From Symsagittifera roscoffensis (Eukaryota; Xenacoelomorpha; Acoela; Convolutidae), in NCBI RefSeq assembly GCF_963678635.1, contig NC_087066.1:56624312-56688311 (forward strand): a stretch of 64,000 bases of DNA, in the 5' to 3' direction. Within the stretch, counting starts at the first letter, position 1, and every line of letters begins with the position of its first letter. The position numbers and the translations under genes are program-made. Shown here one piece after another: positions 1 to 14,344 of this stretch. A model generated the notes under the pieces. It ran no database searches. It was not told where the DNA came from and was given only the letters and a program-made list of their open reading frames with translations.

Positions 1-1641
1 AAGAACTTGGATTAGCTATCAAAATCTTTGTAGAATGGAAGCAGTAGATGATATGAAGTTATAACCTTCTATGAAGGCACATGATTCTTAAATTGCGGCA
101 AATGTGCAATCTTTTAAATCCGACATTTCCTTTAGAATTTCAGAGGTATTATAGCTTGTTGAGCGTTTTTCCGTGATTTTCGATGCCCTTGATACCAAGA
201 AAATTTATCGGTGATTGAGTGTGATATCTGATAAGATCCTATTCAGTCAGTCCGAATTAGAATAGTTTTTTCACTTTTCAAGCAACTGGTCAAAATATTG
301 GAATTTTTTTACTTGCTTATTGGTGCCACTTTTGGGACACCTTTACAGCTTTGACGTTCGAATAATAATAATAAGGTTATACAGTTGATGCATTTTTAAT
401 TCATCAAATGAACCGAAAAAAGCTATTTGTTTCAAACAACAGCAATAAGAAAAATTCGATATCAGATAATTTTCTGAATCGATAGATCTCGCAATTTTTT
501 GAAATGCATAATATATACAAAAAGTGGTTTTATGCTTTGCGATTTGTTGCATGCAAAATTAGTGTGGATGCCTTCAGCAGGGTTGGCTGTTTTAAAACAG
601 GGGTGTTTTAAAAGATGTTTTCAAACAGGTGTTTTTTATTCATGTTTTTAATTATTGTTTTAGATTACGTCACACTGCAACAATATGAAGCAAGCTATAT
701 GTTTGTAAGCATTGTATGTTTGTTTAGGAAGTCTCGTCACTTGGCCAAGGGATGAATTGTTTGACTTGAACAAACATTGTCGGTTTTACCGGTCCATCAT
801 TTCAGATATTGTTTGTGTACTGAGGCTGATTGGTTCCATGTTTTTTGTCAGCCAAGAATGTGTGGTATAATTCTGACTAAGTAGTTAAAAATCTGAATTT
901 TATACGTTTTAAAACGTTTTAAACGTTTTTATTTAAAAAACTTGTTTTAAACCCAACCCTGGCCTTCAGTTTGTTAGGTTCCAAATTATTACTTGCAAAA
1001 TTGTGTATATTTGTATCTGTAGCCAGTTCATTTCGTTATTTTTAAGTTTTTCTCGATCCAGACATAGTGAAGAATCCAGCGTTTCAGTTAAGAGCTGAAT
1101 CTATTAGCCATCTAACTTTGATGTACCCAAGCTGCATACAGTGCAAAATTGTGAAGAGTAGCCTGGATTGTTTAAAAAGGAATGTGAGTATGTCAAATGC
1201 CATTATCCGGTAAGATTTGAAAGTATCTTTCAACATAATTCATAGTACGAGAGTGGTGAGCTTTTTTTCGTTATCTGAAGGTTCGCGTTTTCTTTCGTTG
1301 TTTTAGTTTTCCTTTTTTTCATAACGGAGAAGCTTGTGTGACTTTAACCCCTCTACCCGTTACCTCCCAAGTGATGTTCAAGATAGTTACCGGAATGGCT
1401 CTAATCCGTTGACAATCGTTCTCCTACATTGTAATTAACGTTTCCACACCTCTAGTTCTCTATCCGCCTGATTGGGCGGTTTTGCGTGTTCCGCTTTCTA
1501 CGATAAGTTGCTCTGGTAGTGCAAGCTCTGTCGTTTTTTGAAGTAAATTGTTCAGACCAGTTTTACTGATTATGGTTGAGACATGTTTTTTTCCAATTTT
1601 CCCAATTTACCTACTTGACTTGTGCAGGCGGTACACAGAAA

Positions 1642-2183
1642 GCGATACGAAAGTAACGGAATATTTGTGCTCGGGGTGGGTTTTTTTTTCTTCAGACAAA
1701 TTTCGACTTTTTAACTAGCCATTTTTGACGGAATTTTTTTTTTATCATTCGAAAGCTATTGTTGTCCTGAGCTTAAATTTGAAAAGATATTTCAACTGTG
1801 ATTATTTTTCGTAAAATTATGAGGGTTTAAAGATTGCAATTTTGGCCATTTTGACCAATTTGGGACAATTAACACGCGATATAATTCGCGCTATTATCGC
1901 GTAAGCGGAGATTTAATCCGTCCTAAAAATCGTTCCAAATTGAATGAAAGAAGCTTATTTGCCGTAATTGATTTGTTACAAGGAGCGAAATCTATTGTTT
2001 TCTACTTTATATGGCGTGTGGGGGGATGATTTTCATAGAAAAGTTTTCAAATTTTAGAAAAAAAAGTTATCATTTTATTTATTTCCATTAATTTTTTTTA
2101 TGTTGCTTATGTTGTTACTGCTCCATAAACGTTAAAAGGCAGTCGGAACTTTAGGGCTTCGCCCTGATACGAGCAGTCTTGTT
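1642..2183 (+). mobile_element. hairpin-ended interspersed element, copy in array unit 1
   Basis: About 540 bp. It begins near GCGATACGAAAGTAACGG, contains the diagnostic words GCTCGGGGTGGG and GGCGTGTGGGGGGATGATTTTC, and ends with CAGTCGGAACTTTAGGGCTTCGCCCTGATACGAGCAGTC. The 3' end holds a stem-loop with the very stable C(UUCG)G loop. Matching copies lie in array units 2 and 3 and, in both orientations, elsewhere in the window. It has no coding capacity, so it is a non-autonomous element of undetermined class. Confidence 0.85.
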
Positions 2184-4241
2184 CAATTTAAAAACTACTT
2201 TGCAAGTTAAGAACTAATATTGAAAACCAGCTTTGAAACTCAGCGTTTGGATCAGACTTTATCAAAGACTCTGCCTTGCGTGTCATTCTATCTTCAATTC
2301 AGTTTGGCGGAACATCTGGAAATGCAAATGCTGTTTTTGTTCCCTCTAAAAATTAGAGGTTTTTAATGCCTCATTGTTATTCTTTTGTTGAGACTTGAAA
2401 AGGACTTAGGAACATACTTTGAATTAACAATGGCATAAAAAGCTTGTATGAATTTCTGCCTTATGGTTTCTGAAATTAATATGACTAAAAATGTCATAAT
2501 TAAATAAAGTAAAATATCTTAATTTCTTAGTGAGACTGCTACAACTTTTTGAGAATGAAAAGAGGTTAAGGACTGAACAATAAATGTCTTTATATTTAGA
2601 AGAACTTGGATTAGCTATCAAAATCTTTGTAGAATGGAAGCAGTAGATGATATGAAGTTATAACCTTCTATGAAGGCACATGATTCTTAAATTGCGGCAA
2701 ATGTGCAATCTTTTAAATCCGACATTTCCTTTAGAATTTCAGAGGTATTATAGCTTGTTGAGCGTTTTTCCGTGATTTTCGATGCCCTTGATACCAAGAA
2801 AATTTATCGGTGATTGAGTGTGATATCTGATAAGATCCTATTCAGTCAGTCCGAATTAGAATAGTTTTTTTCACTTTTCAAGCAACTGGTCAAAATATTG
2901 GAATTTTTTTACTTGCTTATTGGTGCCACTTTTGGGACACCTTTACAGCTTTGACGTTCGAATAATAATAATAAGGTTATACAGTTGATGCATTTTTAAT
3001 TCATCAAATGAACCGAAAAAAGCTATTTGTTTCAAACAACAGCAATAAGAAAAATTCGATATCAGATAATTTTCTGAATCGATATATCTCGCAATTTTTT
3101 GAAATGCATAATATATACAAAAAGTGGTTTTATGCTTTGCGATTTGTTGCATGCAAAATTAGTGTGGATGCCTTCAGCAGGGTTGGCTGTTTTAAAACAG
3201 GGGTGTTTTAAAAGATGTTTTCAAACAGGTGTTTTTTATTCATGTTTTTAATTATTGTTTTAGATTACGTCACACTGCAACAATATGAAGCAAGCTATAT
3301 GTTTGTAAGCATTGTATGTTTGTTTAGGAAGTCTCGTCACTTGGCCAAGGGATGAATTGTTTGACTTGAACAAACATTGTCGGTTTTACCGGTCCATCAT
3401 TTCAGATATTGTTTGTGTACTGAGGCTGATTGGTTCCATGTTTTTTGTCAGCCAAGAATGTGTGGTATAATTCTGACTAAGTAGTTAAAAATCTGAATTT
3501 TATACGTTTTAAAACGTTTTAAACGTTTTTATTTAAAAAACTTGTTTTAAACCCAACCCTGGCCTTCAGTTTGTTAGGTTCCAAATTATTACTTGCAAAA
3601 TTGTGTATATTTGTATCTGTAGCCAGTTCATTTCGTTATTTTTAAGTTTTTCTCGATCCAGACATAGTGAAGAATCCAGCGTTTCAGTTAAGAGCTGAAT
3701 CTATTAGCCATCTAACTTTGATGTACCCAAGCTGCATACAGTGCAAAATTGTGAAGAGTAGCCTGGATTGTTTAAAAAGGAATGTGAGTGTGTCAAATGC
3801 CATTATCCGGTAAGATTTGAAAGTATCTTTCAACATAATTCATAGTACGAGAGTGGTGAGCTTTTTTTCGTTATCTGAAGGTTCGCGTTTTCTTTCGTTG
3901 TTTTAGTTTTCCTTTTTTTCATAACGGAGAAGCTTGTGTGACTTTAACCCCTCTACCCGTTACCTCCCAAGTGATGTTCAAGATAGTTACCGGAATGGCT
4001 CTAATCCGTTGACAATCGTTCTCCTACATTGTAATTAACGTTTCCACACCTCTAGTTCTCTATCCGCCTGATTGGGCGGTTTTGCGTGTTCCGCTTTCTA
4101 CGATAAGTTGCTCTGGTAGTGCAAGCTCTGTCGTTTTTTGAAGTAAATTGTTCAGACCAGTTTTACTGATTATGGTTGAGACATGTTTTTTTCCAATTTT
4201 CCCAATTTACCTACTTGACTTGTGCAGGCGGTACACAGAAA

Positions 4242-4783
4242 GCGATACGAAAGTAACGGAATATTTGTGCTCGGGGTGGGTTTTTTTTTCTTCAGACAAA
4301 TTTCGACTTTTTAACTAGCCATTTTTGACGGAATTTTTTTTTTATCATTCGAAAGCTATTGTTGTCCTGAGCTTAAATTTGAAAAGATATTTCAACTGTG
4401 ATTATTTTTCGTAAAATTATGAGGGTTTAAAGATTGCAATTTTGGCCATTTTGACCAATTTGGGACAATTAACACGCGATATAATTCGCGCTATTATCGC
4501 GTAAGCGGAGATTTAATCCGTCCTAAAAATCGTTCCAAATTGAATGAAAGAAGCTTATTTGCCGTAATTGATTTGTTACAAGGAGCGAAATCTATTGTTT
4601 TCTACTTTATATGGCGTGTGGGGGGATGATTTTCATAGAAAAGTTTTCAAATTTTAGAAAAAAAAGTTATCATTTTATTTATTTCCATTAATTTTTTTTA
4701 TGTTGCTTATGTTGTTACTGCTCCATAAACGTTAAAAGGAAGTCGGAACTTTAGGGCTTCGCCCTGATACGAGCAGTCTTGTT
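4242..4783 (+). mobile_element. hairpin-ended interspersed element, copy in array unit 2
   Basis: Same sequence as the copy at 1642-2183, displaced by one array period. It was multiplied by the tandem duplication rather than by independent insertion. Confidence 0.85.
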
Positions 4784-6843
4784 CAATTTAAAAACTACTT
4801 TGCGAGTTAAGAACTAATATTGAAAACCAGCTTTGAAACTCAGCGTTTGGATCAGACTTTATCAAAGACTCTGCCTTGCGTGTCATTCTATCTTCAATTC
4901 AGTTTGGCGGAACATCTGGAAATGCAAATGCTGTTTTTGTTCCCTCTAAAAATTAGAGGTTTTTAATGCCTCATTGTTATTCTTTTGTTGAGACTTGAAA
5001 AGGACTTAGGAACATACTTTGAATTAACAATGGCATAAAAAGCTTGTATGAATTTCTGCCTTATGGTTTCTGAAATTAATATGACTAAAAATGTCATAAT
5101 TAAATAAAGTAAAATATCTTAATTTCTTAGTGAGACTGCTACAACTTTTTGAGAATGAAAAGAGGTTAAGGACTGAACAATAAATGTCTTTATATTTAGA
5201 AGAACTTGGATTAGCTATCAAAATCTTTGTAGAATGGAAGCAGTAGATGATATGAAGTTATAACCTTCTATGAAGGCACATGATTCTTAAATTGCGGCAA
5301 ATGTGCAATCTTTTAAATCCGACATTTCCTTTAGAATTTCAGAGGTATTATAGCTTGTTGAGCGTTTTTCCGTGATTTTCGATGCCCTTGATACCAAGAA
5401 AATTTATCGGTGATTGAGTGTGATATCTGATAAGATCCTATTCAGTCAGTCCGAATTAGAATAGTTTTTTCACTTTTCAAGCAACTGGTCAAAATATTGG
5501 AATTTTTTTACTTGCTTATTGGTGCCACTTTTGGGACACCTTTACAGCTTTGACGTTCGAATAATAATAATAAGGTTATACAGTTGATGCATTTTTAATT
5601 CATCAAATGAACCGAAAAAAGCTATTTGTTTCAAACAACAGCAATAAGAAAAATTCGATATCAGATAATTTTCTGAATCGATATATCTCGCAATTTTTTG
5701 AAATGCATAATATATACAAAAAGTGGTTTTATGCTTTGCGATTTGTTGCATGCAAAATTAGTGTGGATGCCTTCAGCAGGGTTGGCTGTTTTAAAACAGG
5801 GGGGTTTTAAAACATGTTTTAAAACAGGTGTTTTTTTTTCATGTTTTTAATTATTGTTTTATATTACGTCACACTGCAACAATATGAAGCAAGCTATATG
5901 TTTGTAAGCATTGTATGTTTGTTTAGGAAGTCTCGTCACTTGGCCAAGGGATGAATTGTTTGACTTGAACAAACATTGTCGGTTTTACCGGTCCATCATT
6001 TCAGATATTGTTTGTGTACTGAGGCTGATTGGTTCCATGTTTTTTGTCAGCCAAGAATGTGTGGTATAATTCTGACTAAGTAGTTAAAAATCTGAATTTT
6101 ATACGTTTTAAAACGTTTTAAACGTTTTTATTTAAAAAACTTGTTTTAAACCCAACCCTGGCCTTCAGTTTGTTAGGTTCCAAATTATTACTTGCAAAAT
6201 TGTGTATATTTGTATCTGTAGCCAGTTCATTTCGTTATTTTTAAGTTTTTCTCGATCCAGACATAGTGAAGAATCCAGCGTTTCAGTTAAGAGCTGAATC
6301 TATTAGCCATCTAACTTTGATGTACCCAAGCTGCATACAGTGCAAAATTGTGAAGAGTAGCCAGGATTGTTTAAAAAGGAATGTGAGTATGTCAAATGCC
6401 ATTATCCGGTAAGATTTGAAAGTATCTTTCAACATAATTCATAGTACGAGAGTGGTGAGCTTTTTTTCGTTATCTGAAGGTTCGCGTTTTCTTTCGTTGT
6501 TTTAGTTTTCCTTTTTTTCATAACGGAGAAGCTTGTGTGACTTTAACCCCTCTACCCGTTACCTCCCAAGTGATGTTCAAGATAGTTACCGGAATGGCTC
6601 TAATCCGTTGACAATCGTTCTCCTACATTGTAATTAACGTTTCCACACCTCTAGTTCTCTATCCGCCTGATTGGGCGGTTTTGCGTGTTCCGCTTTCTAC
6701 GATAAGTTGCTCTGGTAGTGCAAGCTCTGTCGTTTTTTGAAGTAAATTGTTCAGACCAGTTTTACTGATTATGGTTAATGAGACATGTTTTTTTCCAATT
6801 TTCCCAATTTACCTACTTGACTTGTGCAGGCGGTACACAGAAA

Positions 6844-7386
6844 GCGATACGAAAGTAACGGAATATTTGTGCTCGGGGTGGGTTTTTTTTTCTTCAGACA
6901 AATTTCGACTTTTTAACTAGCCATTTTTGACGGAATTTTTTTTTTATCATTCGAAAGCTATTGTTGTCCTGAGCTTAAATTTGAAAAGATATTTCAACTG
7001 TGATTATTTTTCGTAAAATTATGAGGGTTTAAAGATTGCAATTTTGGCCATTTTGACCAATTTGGGACAATTAACACGCGATATAATTCGCGCTATTATC
7101 GCGTAAGCGGAGATTTAATCCGTCCTAAAAATCGTTCCAAATTGAATGAAAGAAGCTTATTTGCCGTAATTGATTTGTTACAAGGAGCGAAATCTATTGT
7201 TTTCTACTTTATATGGCGTGTGGGGGGATGATTTTCATAGAAAAGTTTTCAAATTTTAGAAAAAAAAGTTATCATTTTATTTATTTCCATTAATTTTTTT
7301 TATGTTGCTTATGTTGTTACTGCTCCATAAACGTTAAAAGGCAGTCGGAACTTTAGGGCTTCGCCCTGATACGAGCAGTCTTGTTC
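6844..7386 (+). mobile_element. hairpin-ended interspersed element, copy in array unit 3
   Basis: Same sequence as the copy at 1642-2183, displaced by two array periods. The terminal GGGCTTCGCCC hairpin is intact. Confidence 0.85.
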
Positions 7387-8895
7387 AATTTAAAAACTAC
7401 TTTGCGAGTTAAGAACTAATATTGAAAACCAGCTTTGAAACTCAGCGTTTGGATCAGACTTTATCAAAGACTCTGCCTTGCGTGTCATTCTATCTTCAAT
7501 TCAGTTTGGCGGAACATCTGGAAATGCAAATGCTGTTTTTGTTCCCTCTAAAAATTAGAGCTTTTTAATGCCTCATTGTTATTCTATTGTTGAGGCTTGA
7601 AAAGGACTTAGGAACACACTTTGAATTAACAATGGCTTAAAAAGCTTGTATGAATGTCTGTGTTATGGTTTCGGAAATTAGTTTGACTAAAAATGTCATA
7701 ATTAAACAAATGTAAAATATTTTAACTTCTTAGTGAGACTGCTACAACTTTTTGAGAATGAAAAGAGGTAAATGACTGAACAATAAATGTCTTTATATTT
7801 AGAAGAACTTGGATTAGCTGTCAAAATCTTTGTAGAATGGAAGCAGTAGATGATATGAAGTTATAAGCTTCTATGAAGCCACATGATTCTTAAATTGCGG
7901 CAAATGTGCAATCTTTTAAATCCGACAATTCCTTTAGAATTTCAGAGGTATTATAGCTTGTTGAGCGTTTTTCACGTGATTTTCGATACCCTTGATACCA
8001 AGAAAATTTATCGGTGATTGAGTGTGATATCTGATAAGATCCTATTCAGTCAGTCCGAATTAGAATAGTTTTTTCACTTTTCAAGCAACTGGTCAAAATA
8101 TTGGAATTTTTTTACTTGCTTATTGGTGCCACTTTTGGGACACCTTTACAGCTTTGACGTTCGAATAATAATAATAAGGTTATACAGTTGCTGCATTTTT
8201 AATTCATCAAATGAACCGAAAAAAAGCTATTTGTTTCAAACAACAACAATAAGAAAAATTCGATTTCAGATATTTTTCTGAATCGATATATCTCGCAATT
8301 TTTTGAAATGCATAATATATACATAAAGTGGTTTTATGCTTTGCGATTTGTTGCATGCAAAATTAGTGTGGATGCCTTCAGCAGGGTTGGCTGTTTTAAA
8401 ACATGGGGGTTTTAAAACATGTTTTAAAACAGGTGTTTTTTATTCATGTTTTTAATTATTGTTTTATATTAAGTCATACTGCAACAATATGAAGCAAGCT
8501 ATATGTTTGTAAGCATTGTATGTTTGGATAGGAAGTCTCGTCACTTGGCCAAGGGATGAATTGTTTGACTTGAACAAACATTGTCGGTTACCGGTCCATC
8601 ATTTCAGATATTGTTTGTGTACTGAGGCTGATTGGTTCCATGTTTTTTGTCAGCCAAGAATGTGTGGTATAATTCTGACAAAGTAGTTAAAAATCTGAAT
8701 TTTATACGTTTTAAACGTTTTTTATTTAAAAAACTTGTTTAAAACCCAACCCTGGCCTTCAGTTTGTTAGGTTCCAAATTTTTACTTGCAAAATTGTGTC
8801 TTTTTGTATTTGGTGCCTTTTTTGCCGAATTGCATTGGCAATTTATTAGCATATGTAGCTGCTTTATTCGTGACTAGTGTTTGGCGATGGTTAAA

Positions 8896-8975
8896 GGTGT
8901 GTGGCGGAGTGGTTAGAGCGTGAGACTCTAAATCTCTTGATTGCAGTAGGTCGCAGATCGAATCCTAGTCCTAGC
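8896..8975 (+). repeat. tRNA-derived SINE-like head (not a functional tRNA)
   Basis: A perfect RNA polymerase III A box (TGGCGGAGTGG) is followed 44 bases later by a B-box-like GATCGAATCC. A possible anticodon arm reads GAGA-CTCTAAA-TCTC. The acceptor and T stems do not pair, so it is not a working tRNA. The flanks resemble those of the tRNA-like sequence at 17440-17506: CTAGTGTTT upstream and a T-rich tail with TTTTTCTTA downstream. That supports a tRNA-derived SINE family. Its exact length and target duplication could not be fixed by eye. Confidence 0.5.
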
Positions 8976-10956
8976 TGAATTTTTGCTAATTCGAGGCTTA
9001 TTTATGTTTTTTCTTATTACACTTTCTAGAGCTGCCTCTTGTCGTGTTCTCGCTAGTGTTTGTGAAGTTTCGCTTCTGTGTAGACTAAATCAAAGCGCGT
9101 GGGCGTGAGAAAATTGAGTGAACTGCAATCTGATTTAATTGTCCTCTGGGTGTGAAAGAAATATGTTGGTGTTTTTTCTTGCCTGTTTGACTGCTTTGAA
9201 GAAAGCCAGCATGGTGTCAAGTGTGGTGTCATATTAAAGCTCATTAAACCCTTTTTTCGTATTCCAGGAAAAAATTCAGAAATTTGTCACATCATTTTTC
9301 CGACTTAATTGGAAAGAAATTATACAGGAGTTTATTAAGAGACGGATATCCAAATTTAATTCAACTAGAATTTCACGCCATATTAGCTTATGGTTAGCAT
9401 TTTTTGTGCATTTCATTGTTGAGTTTTAAGTTTTTTACGCTTGCTTTAGTTTGAAAATCATTTTCTTTTTGTGCTAGTTGTACAGTAGTCAACTATTTTT
9501 TTGATATTTGAAAATCATACTTTGTAATTTCACGCTATTTTAAAGCATATTTAGTGTTAATTATTGAAGTGAATTTTCACTTGTGTAGGTCGTGTCACTT
9601 TTTTTAGAAAAAAAAATTGTATTTTGTTCACGCTCAACAAGTTTTGGTGATCTCACGTTTGATCGTTTAGAAACAATTTTTCATATGCTATATGTCAGGC
9701 ATTTTACTCTCTGCAACAATAATAATTCAAATAGCACGAAAAATGGATTGCGACTATGAAAATGGTTTTCACTCTCGATTTTTCCCCATAGAATTAAAGT
9801 TGCTATTGATTCAGTTTTCCTATTTTGTGTGAGCATGATTGGAAACGTGTCGATAATCAATGATTGTTTAAATCGAAGATCTTCCAGGCGTTGCGTTTTA
9901 TGAAGCTCAAAGTTGAAAATGAAACGGACAAAAAGCAGTCATCTCATGTGGTTTCCTTAAGTTCTTGACATTTTTTTTATTTGTGAAAGCAAGTAACTTG
10001 AAATCAGATTAGAAACAAAGATTTTTTTATACATTAAAGCAAAATTTTTACAGGCGACAGGTCTCAGGTTCAAAAATTGGCCGGACCTCGCTTTTGTCAA
10101 GGTCTGTAAATATTTTTTTTTGGAAAATTTCTCTTGTCGGACTATCGTTTGCATACGAATTTTGTCGGCTTTCTGTAGAACGCATGGCAAAAAAACGATT
10201 GTTGTGCTTTTGTGTGTTTCAAAAAATGGGCATAAATACCTCGTATTTTAAAAGCTTAAGCTCGTATGTTGTATCATTTTTTTATCGGCTCAACTGGCGT
10301 CCACTTAATTATTGTCGGCTTACTCGCCGCGCATTAAATGATTTTGAATGTTTATCTAACGGTAGTGGTGATCGTGTTTCTTTGCTTATTTTCATCGAAA
10401 TGAAGATAAATCGAGACAATTTCATGAAAATTTAAGATTGAGATTTATCAAATTGGTTCATTCTTATTGAATAAGTGTCACTCATGAAAGATTCTTGTAA
10501 TTCAAGGATCTTTTTAAGCTGATGTCTTTCTCATGAAGTTTGATGTTAAAGAAGATCGGAAAAACATCGGATCCGAAATTGTTTTTGGTTCTACATGAGT
10601 CCAATAACAGTTTCGCAACTGTCTGGACTATATGTTGTCTTTGGTTTTGTCAATTTCTTATTTGGCTTTTTATGTACGTAGTTCACATCACTTTTTACAA
10701 TTATTTGTCGTATGAAAATTGGTCTTCATTATGCTAAATGGCGTAACATCTAAATTGAAATGTGAGTCTTATGTTTGAAGAAAATTCGTGCAGAATGAAA
10801 AGATACTTATTAATTTTTTTTGTAAAATCAACCTTAGAAGGGTGTAGAAACTCAATCAGCTTCAGCACAAAGCTATTTTCTCATATTCCTGTTTTTATAC
10901 GATACTCAACGATTTTCGAGAGGTCTGATCCTTTTGTTTGAGTTAACTAAATAGTA
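8976..10956. other. AT-rich spacer without recognisable gene
   Basis: No exon with credible splice sites or protein similarity is seen. A 113-codon open frame at 10094-10435 begins at a non-ATG codon and has simple AT-rich composition. The words TTGTCGGCTT and similar recur here and near 12600-12850, hinting at an old dispersed repeat. Confidence 0.5.
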
Positions 10957-11501
10957 ACAAGACTGCTCGTATCAGGGCGAAGCCCTGATAGTTCCGACTG
11001 CCTTTTAACGTTTATGGAGCAGTAATAACATAAACAACATAAAAAAATTAAATGAAACAAAATAAAATGAAGAACTTTTTTTCTAAAATTTGAAAATTTT
11101 TCTATGAAAATCATCCCCCCATACGCCATATTAAGTACAAAACAATAGATTTCGCTCCTTGTAACAAATCAATTATGGCAAAGAAGCTTCTTTCAACCAA
11201 TTTAGAACGATTTCTAAGACGGATTAAATCTCCGCTTACGCGTTAATAGCGCGAGTTATATCGCGCGTTAATTGTCCCAAATTGGTCAAAATGGCAATCT
11301 TTAAACCCTCATAACTTTACGAAAAATGATCACTGGTGAAATATCTTTTCAAATTTAAGCTCAGGACAACAATGGCTTCCGAATGATATAAAAAATTCTG
11401 TCAAAAATGGCTAGTTAAAAAGTCGAAATTTGTCTGAAGAAAAAAAAACCCACCCCGAGCACAAATATTCCGTTAATTTCGTATCGAAAGTCGGAACAAT
11501 A
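10957..11501 (-). mobile_element. hairpin-ended interspersed element, minus orientation
   Basis: Runs from ACAAGACTGCTCG to AAAGTCGGAACAAT. One end has the stem-loop TATCAGGGC-GAA-GCCCTGATA with 9-bp perfect arms. The other end carries the TTTCGTATCGAAAG palindrome next to GTCGGAACAA. It includes the diagnostic GAAAATCATCCCCCCATACGCC and ACCCACCCCGAGCACAAA segments in the same order as the other copies. Confidence 0.85.
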
Positions 11502-11669
11502 AACACCAGAAATTGTTTTTAAAATGATGAAATATTGATTTCAGGAAAATTGCCAGTTAATTGAAAATTTTGGACCTATCGCAGTCTAATTGGCGTTATG
11601 AAGCAGAATTATTGAAGGATAATACAGGCAATACATGTATTTTTTCATGCAACATTGTGTAATTTTTAG

Positions 11670-12179
<510 letters not shown>

Positions 12180-14344
12180 GTTGTTGCCGCCAAAGACAAC
12201 AACCTTGTTGAGCGAATATCACAACGCATATCCTCGAGTTTTCCCCAAATGTCTCAAAAACGCGTATACGATCTGTTTTTGATCAGAAAATGACGACGCA
12301 AAGCGAGGAGTTACGTATTTTTAAAAACATATATTTGACCAATTTGATTTTCAAGCTCTGTTGTGTTGATAATTACCCTTGCGATAAGCAAAGGTATTGC
12401 AATCGGGTACAAGGCTTTTTCCCGTAAACAACTTAGTCGACAGGATGATCTCTAAACTGCACCAGTCGTCTCTCTGTTAGAAACTGCAACAGACATATTA
12501 TGAGCATGTTATATTTTTGAATATCCGTCCTATTCGAAATTTGCTTTTTAGGTTGCTTGTAATTTCAGCAACTCGTTTTTTTTATTTTCATTTTTTTTTG
12601 GAAATTTTTCGGTTTAATAAGTTTCGGCCTATATTATTTCGGCTTATTGGCCTCATATTGCGGCCTGTAATAAGCAAAAAAAAACTGTTGTTGTGTGTGA
12701 GTGTGTGTGTAATCAAGGGGATGGGATTTTTACAACTTTTTGTTAGTTTTTAAGTCTTTTTTAAATTTTTTTTTTCTTTTTTTCTCACGTTGATAAGTTT
12801 CGGCCTCTTTTATATCGACTTATTTGCCTCATGTTTTGTCGTCCAATGAGCGAAAAAAGTTTTTGCATTGAGGAGAATGGGGGATATAAACTTTTCATTA
12901 GTTTTTAAAGCCATTTTTTCGAATTTTTGCGGCTTCAAAGGTTTCCTCTCAGGTATTTTCGTCTTGTTTACAACTTGGTAATTTTTCTTCTGATTCTATT
13001 TTTACCTTTTTTTGTCTTGGTGCGAGCTTTTGATACTCTTCTCATAGATTTCGGCATTTCTGATTTTTTTCTCGATTTCGTGGCTGTTTTGCATTGTATC
13101 GCAAGTGGTGCGAAGCTAGGCTCCACCTCTGCGTAGAATATCATATTTTACCATAAGAGCACTTGGGGACGCATTGAAATGTTTTGAGAATTTCGCTGAA
13201 ATGAAGTTTTGCAGCTTGACAAGACCTCGGAAATTGTTCACATTGGCTCCTCAGAAGTAGTACGTATAGGTCCCCATTTTCAATAAGTTATATGACGGAT
13301 GGGGTTTCTTAGAATCAAATTATGCAGCCAGTAACAATTTTGATTTTTATTACGCAATTTTTTTACTTTAGAAAAAGCATTGAGAAGCGTTAGGTACATC
13401 TTTCTTCTGTATCAATTAGTATCCTAAGTGAAATAAAAACCGAGCTTATTGTATAATTGGCGTTAGTGTTGAATGAATATATAAGAAATGATTAGATCGC
13501 TGAGTCATGGCATTTGTTTTGTTTCAGAGACGGTTTGATGACGATCCTGGTGTTTCGTCCTAAATCTTGACCCAAAATGCCCAAATCTCTCCAAAGGACA
13601 ACTAGCGTGCTTACAATACAAACAGATAGCAGAGCAGCACTACATATCTACGAAGAAAAAAGAAAACTTTGAAACTTTGTCCGAATCTAATTCAAGTTGT
13701 GGTTTTAGTTTAGCTCTTTTTTCTTCTGGCGTTGTTCTTTAAACCTATATTCTAAGTGGCTTTAAAATTAGGCTCGCCAGAAGTTTGGTGTCAAGTATGC
13801 AATGAACAATGTGTAATTATAGCTGATGTAATTCATTACAAAGCCACTGTGCCTTCGCTGTAAAAAATTACCATAAAAATTCCATTCAAATTATACATGC
13901 CGAGTAGTACGCAGTAGAGAAATTTTTATTTCGGGTTCTGACGCTTATTTTGGCTTAGTTTAATTCTCTTTTAACCTTGATGTTGTTTTGCTCGAAAAAT
14001 TCTATTAGTTTCTTTTTCAAGATAATTTACGTGAGACGGTATTGTTCAGCTAAAAAATGCGTGCAAGACAATATCTAAATTTAAATTAGTATCGGTGCCT
14101 GGAATTCAATAACTATTGAAACCAATTTTCAACTGAGCTGTGATTAAATCTAAAACCTACGAATTGCAGCTCGACATGGGAATACGTTTTATGGAATAGA
14201 TCAAAATACAGACTAAGATAGTAAATGGAACAAGTGTTCCCAAGTGCTGAGAAGACCATTTGATTAATATTTAAAACAAGGATAGCTGGCTGCTGTGCAA
14301 TTGGCACAGAATGTTTTGGCCGTATTCTGAAAAAATGTACTTAG
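12180..14344. other. AT-rich spacer with a degenerate internal duplication
   Basis: At 12610-12690 and 12790-12860 the words AAGTTTCGGCCT...TTATTTGCCTCAT recur in imperfect form, marking an old tandem duplication of about 180 bp. No exon or RNA gene is supported in the rest. Confidence 0.5.

Larger units (their letters stand above)
1..8812. repeat. 2.6-kb tandem repeat array (three full units plus partial fourth)
   Basis: The same start word (AAGAACTTGGATTAGCT) occurs at 1, 2600, 5200 and 7803, giving units of about 2599-2603 bp. The first three units match nearly base for base, with scattered single-base changes and homopolymer length changes. The fourth, from 7803, is visibly more diverged and stops matching near 8812. 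The array probably continues left of the window. Short ORFs of 60-70 codons recur once per unit on both strands but show no recognisable protein and are treated as chance. Each full unit contains one copy of the hairpin-ended element listed separately. Because the unit is long and includes a mobile element, this looks like a recent local tandem amplification rather than a classic short-monomer satellite. Confidence 0.95.

Noticed and set aside
343-5810. Recurrent 65-69-codon frames in the 2.6-kb array as a repeated peptide gene
   Set aside because: They repeat only because the DNA repeats, lie on both strands over the same bases, and one plus frame is broken in unit 1 by a stop (TAG near 484).
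8915-8940. Anticodon loop CTCTAAA reading as CTA, i.e. a possible amber-suppressor tRNA
   Set aside because: The acceptor and T stems do not pair and the upstream and downstream sequence is SINE-like. It is a tRNA relic, not a tRNA gene.
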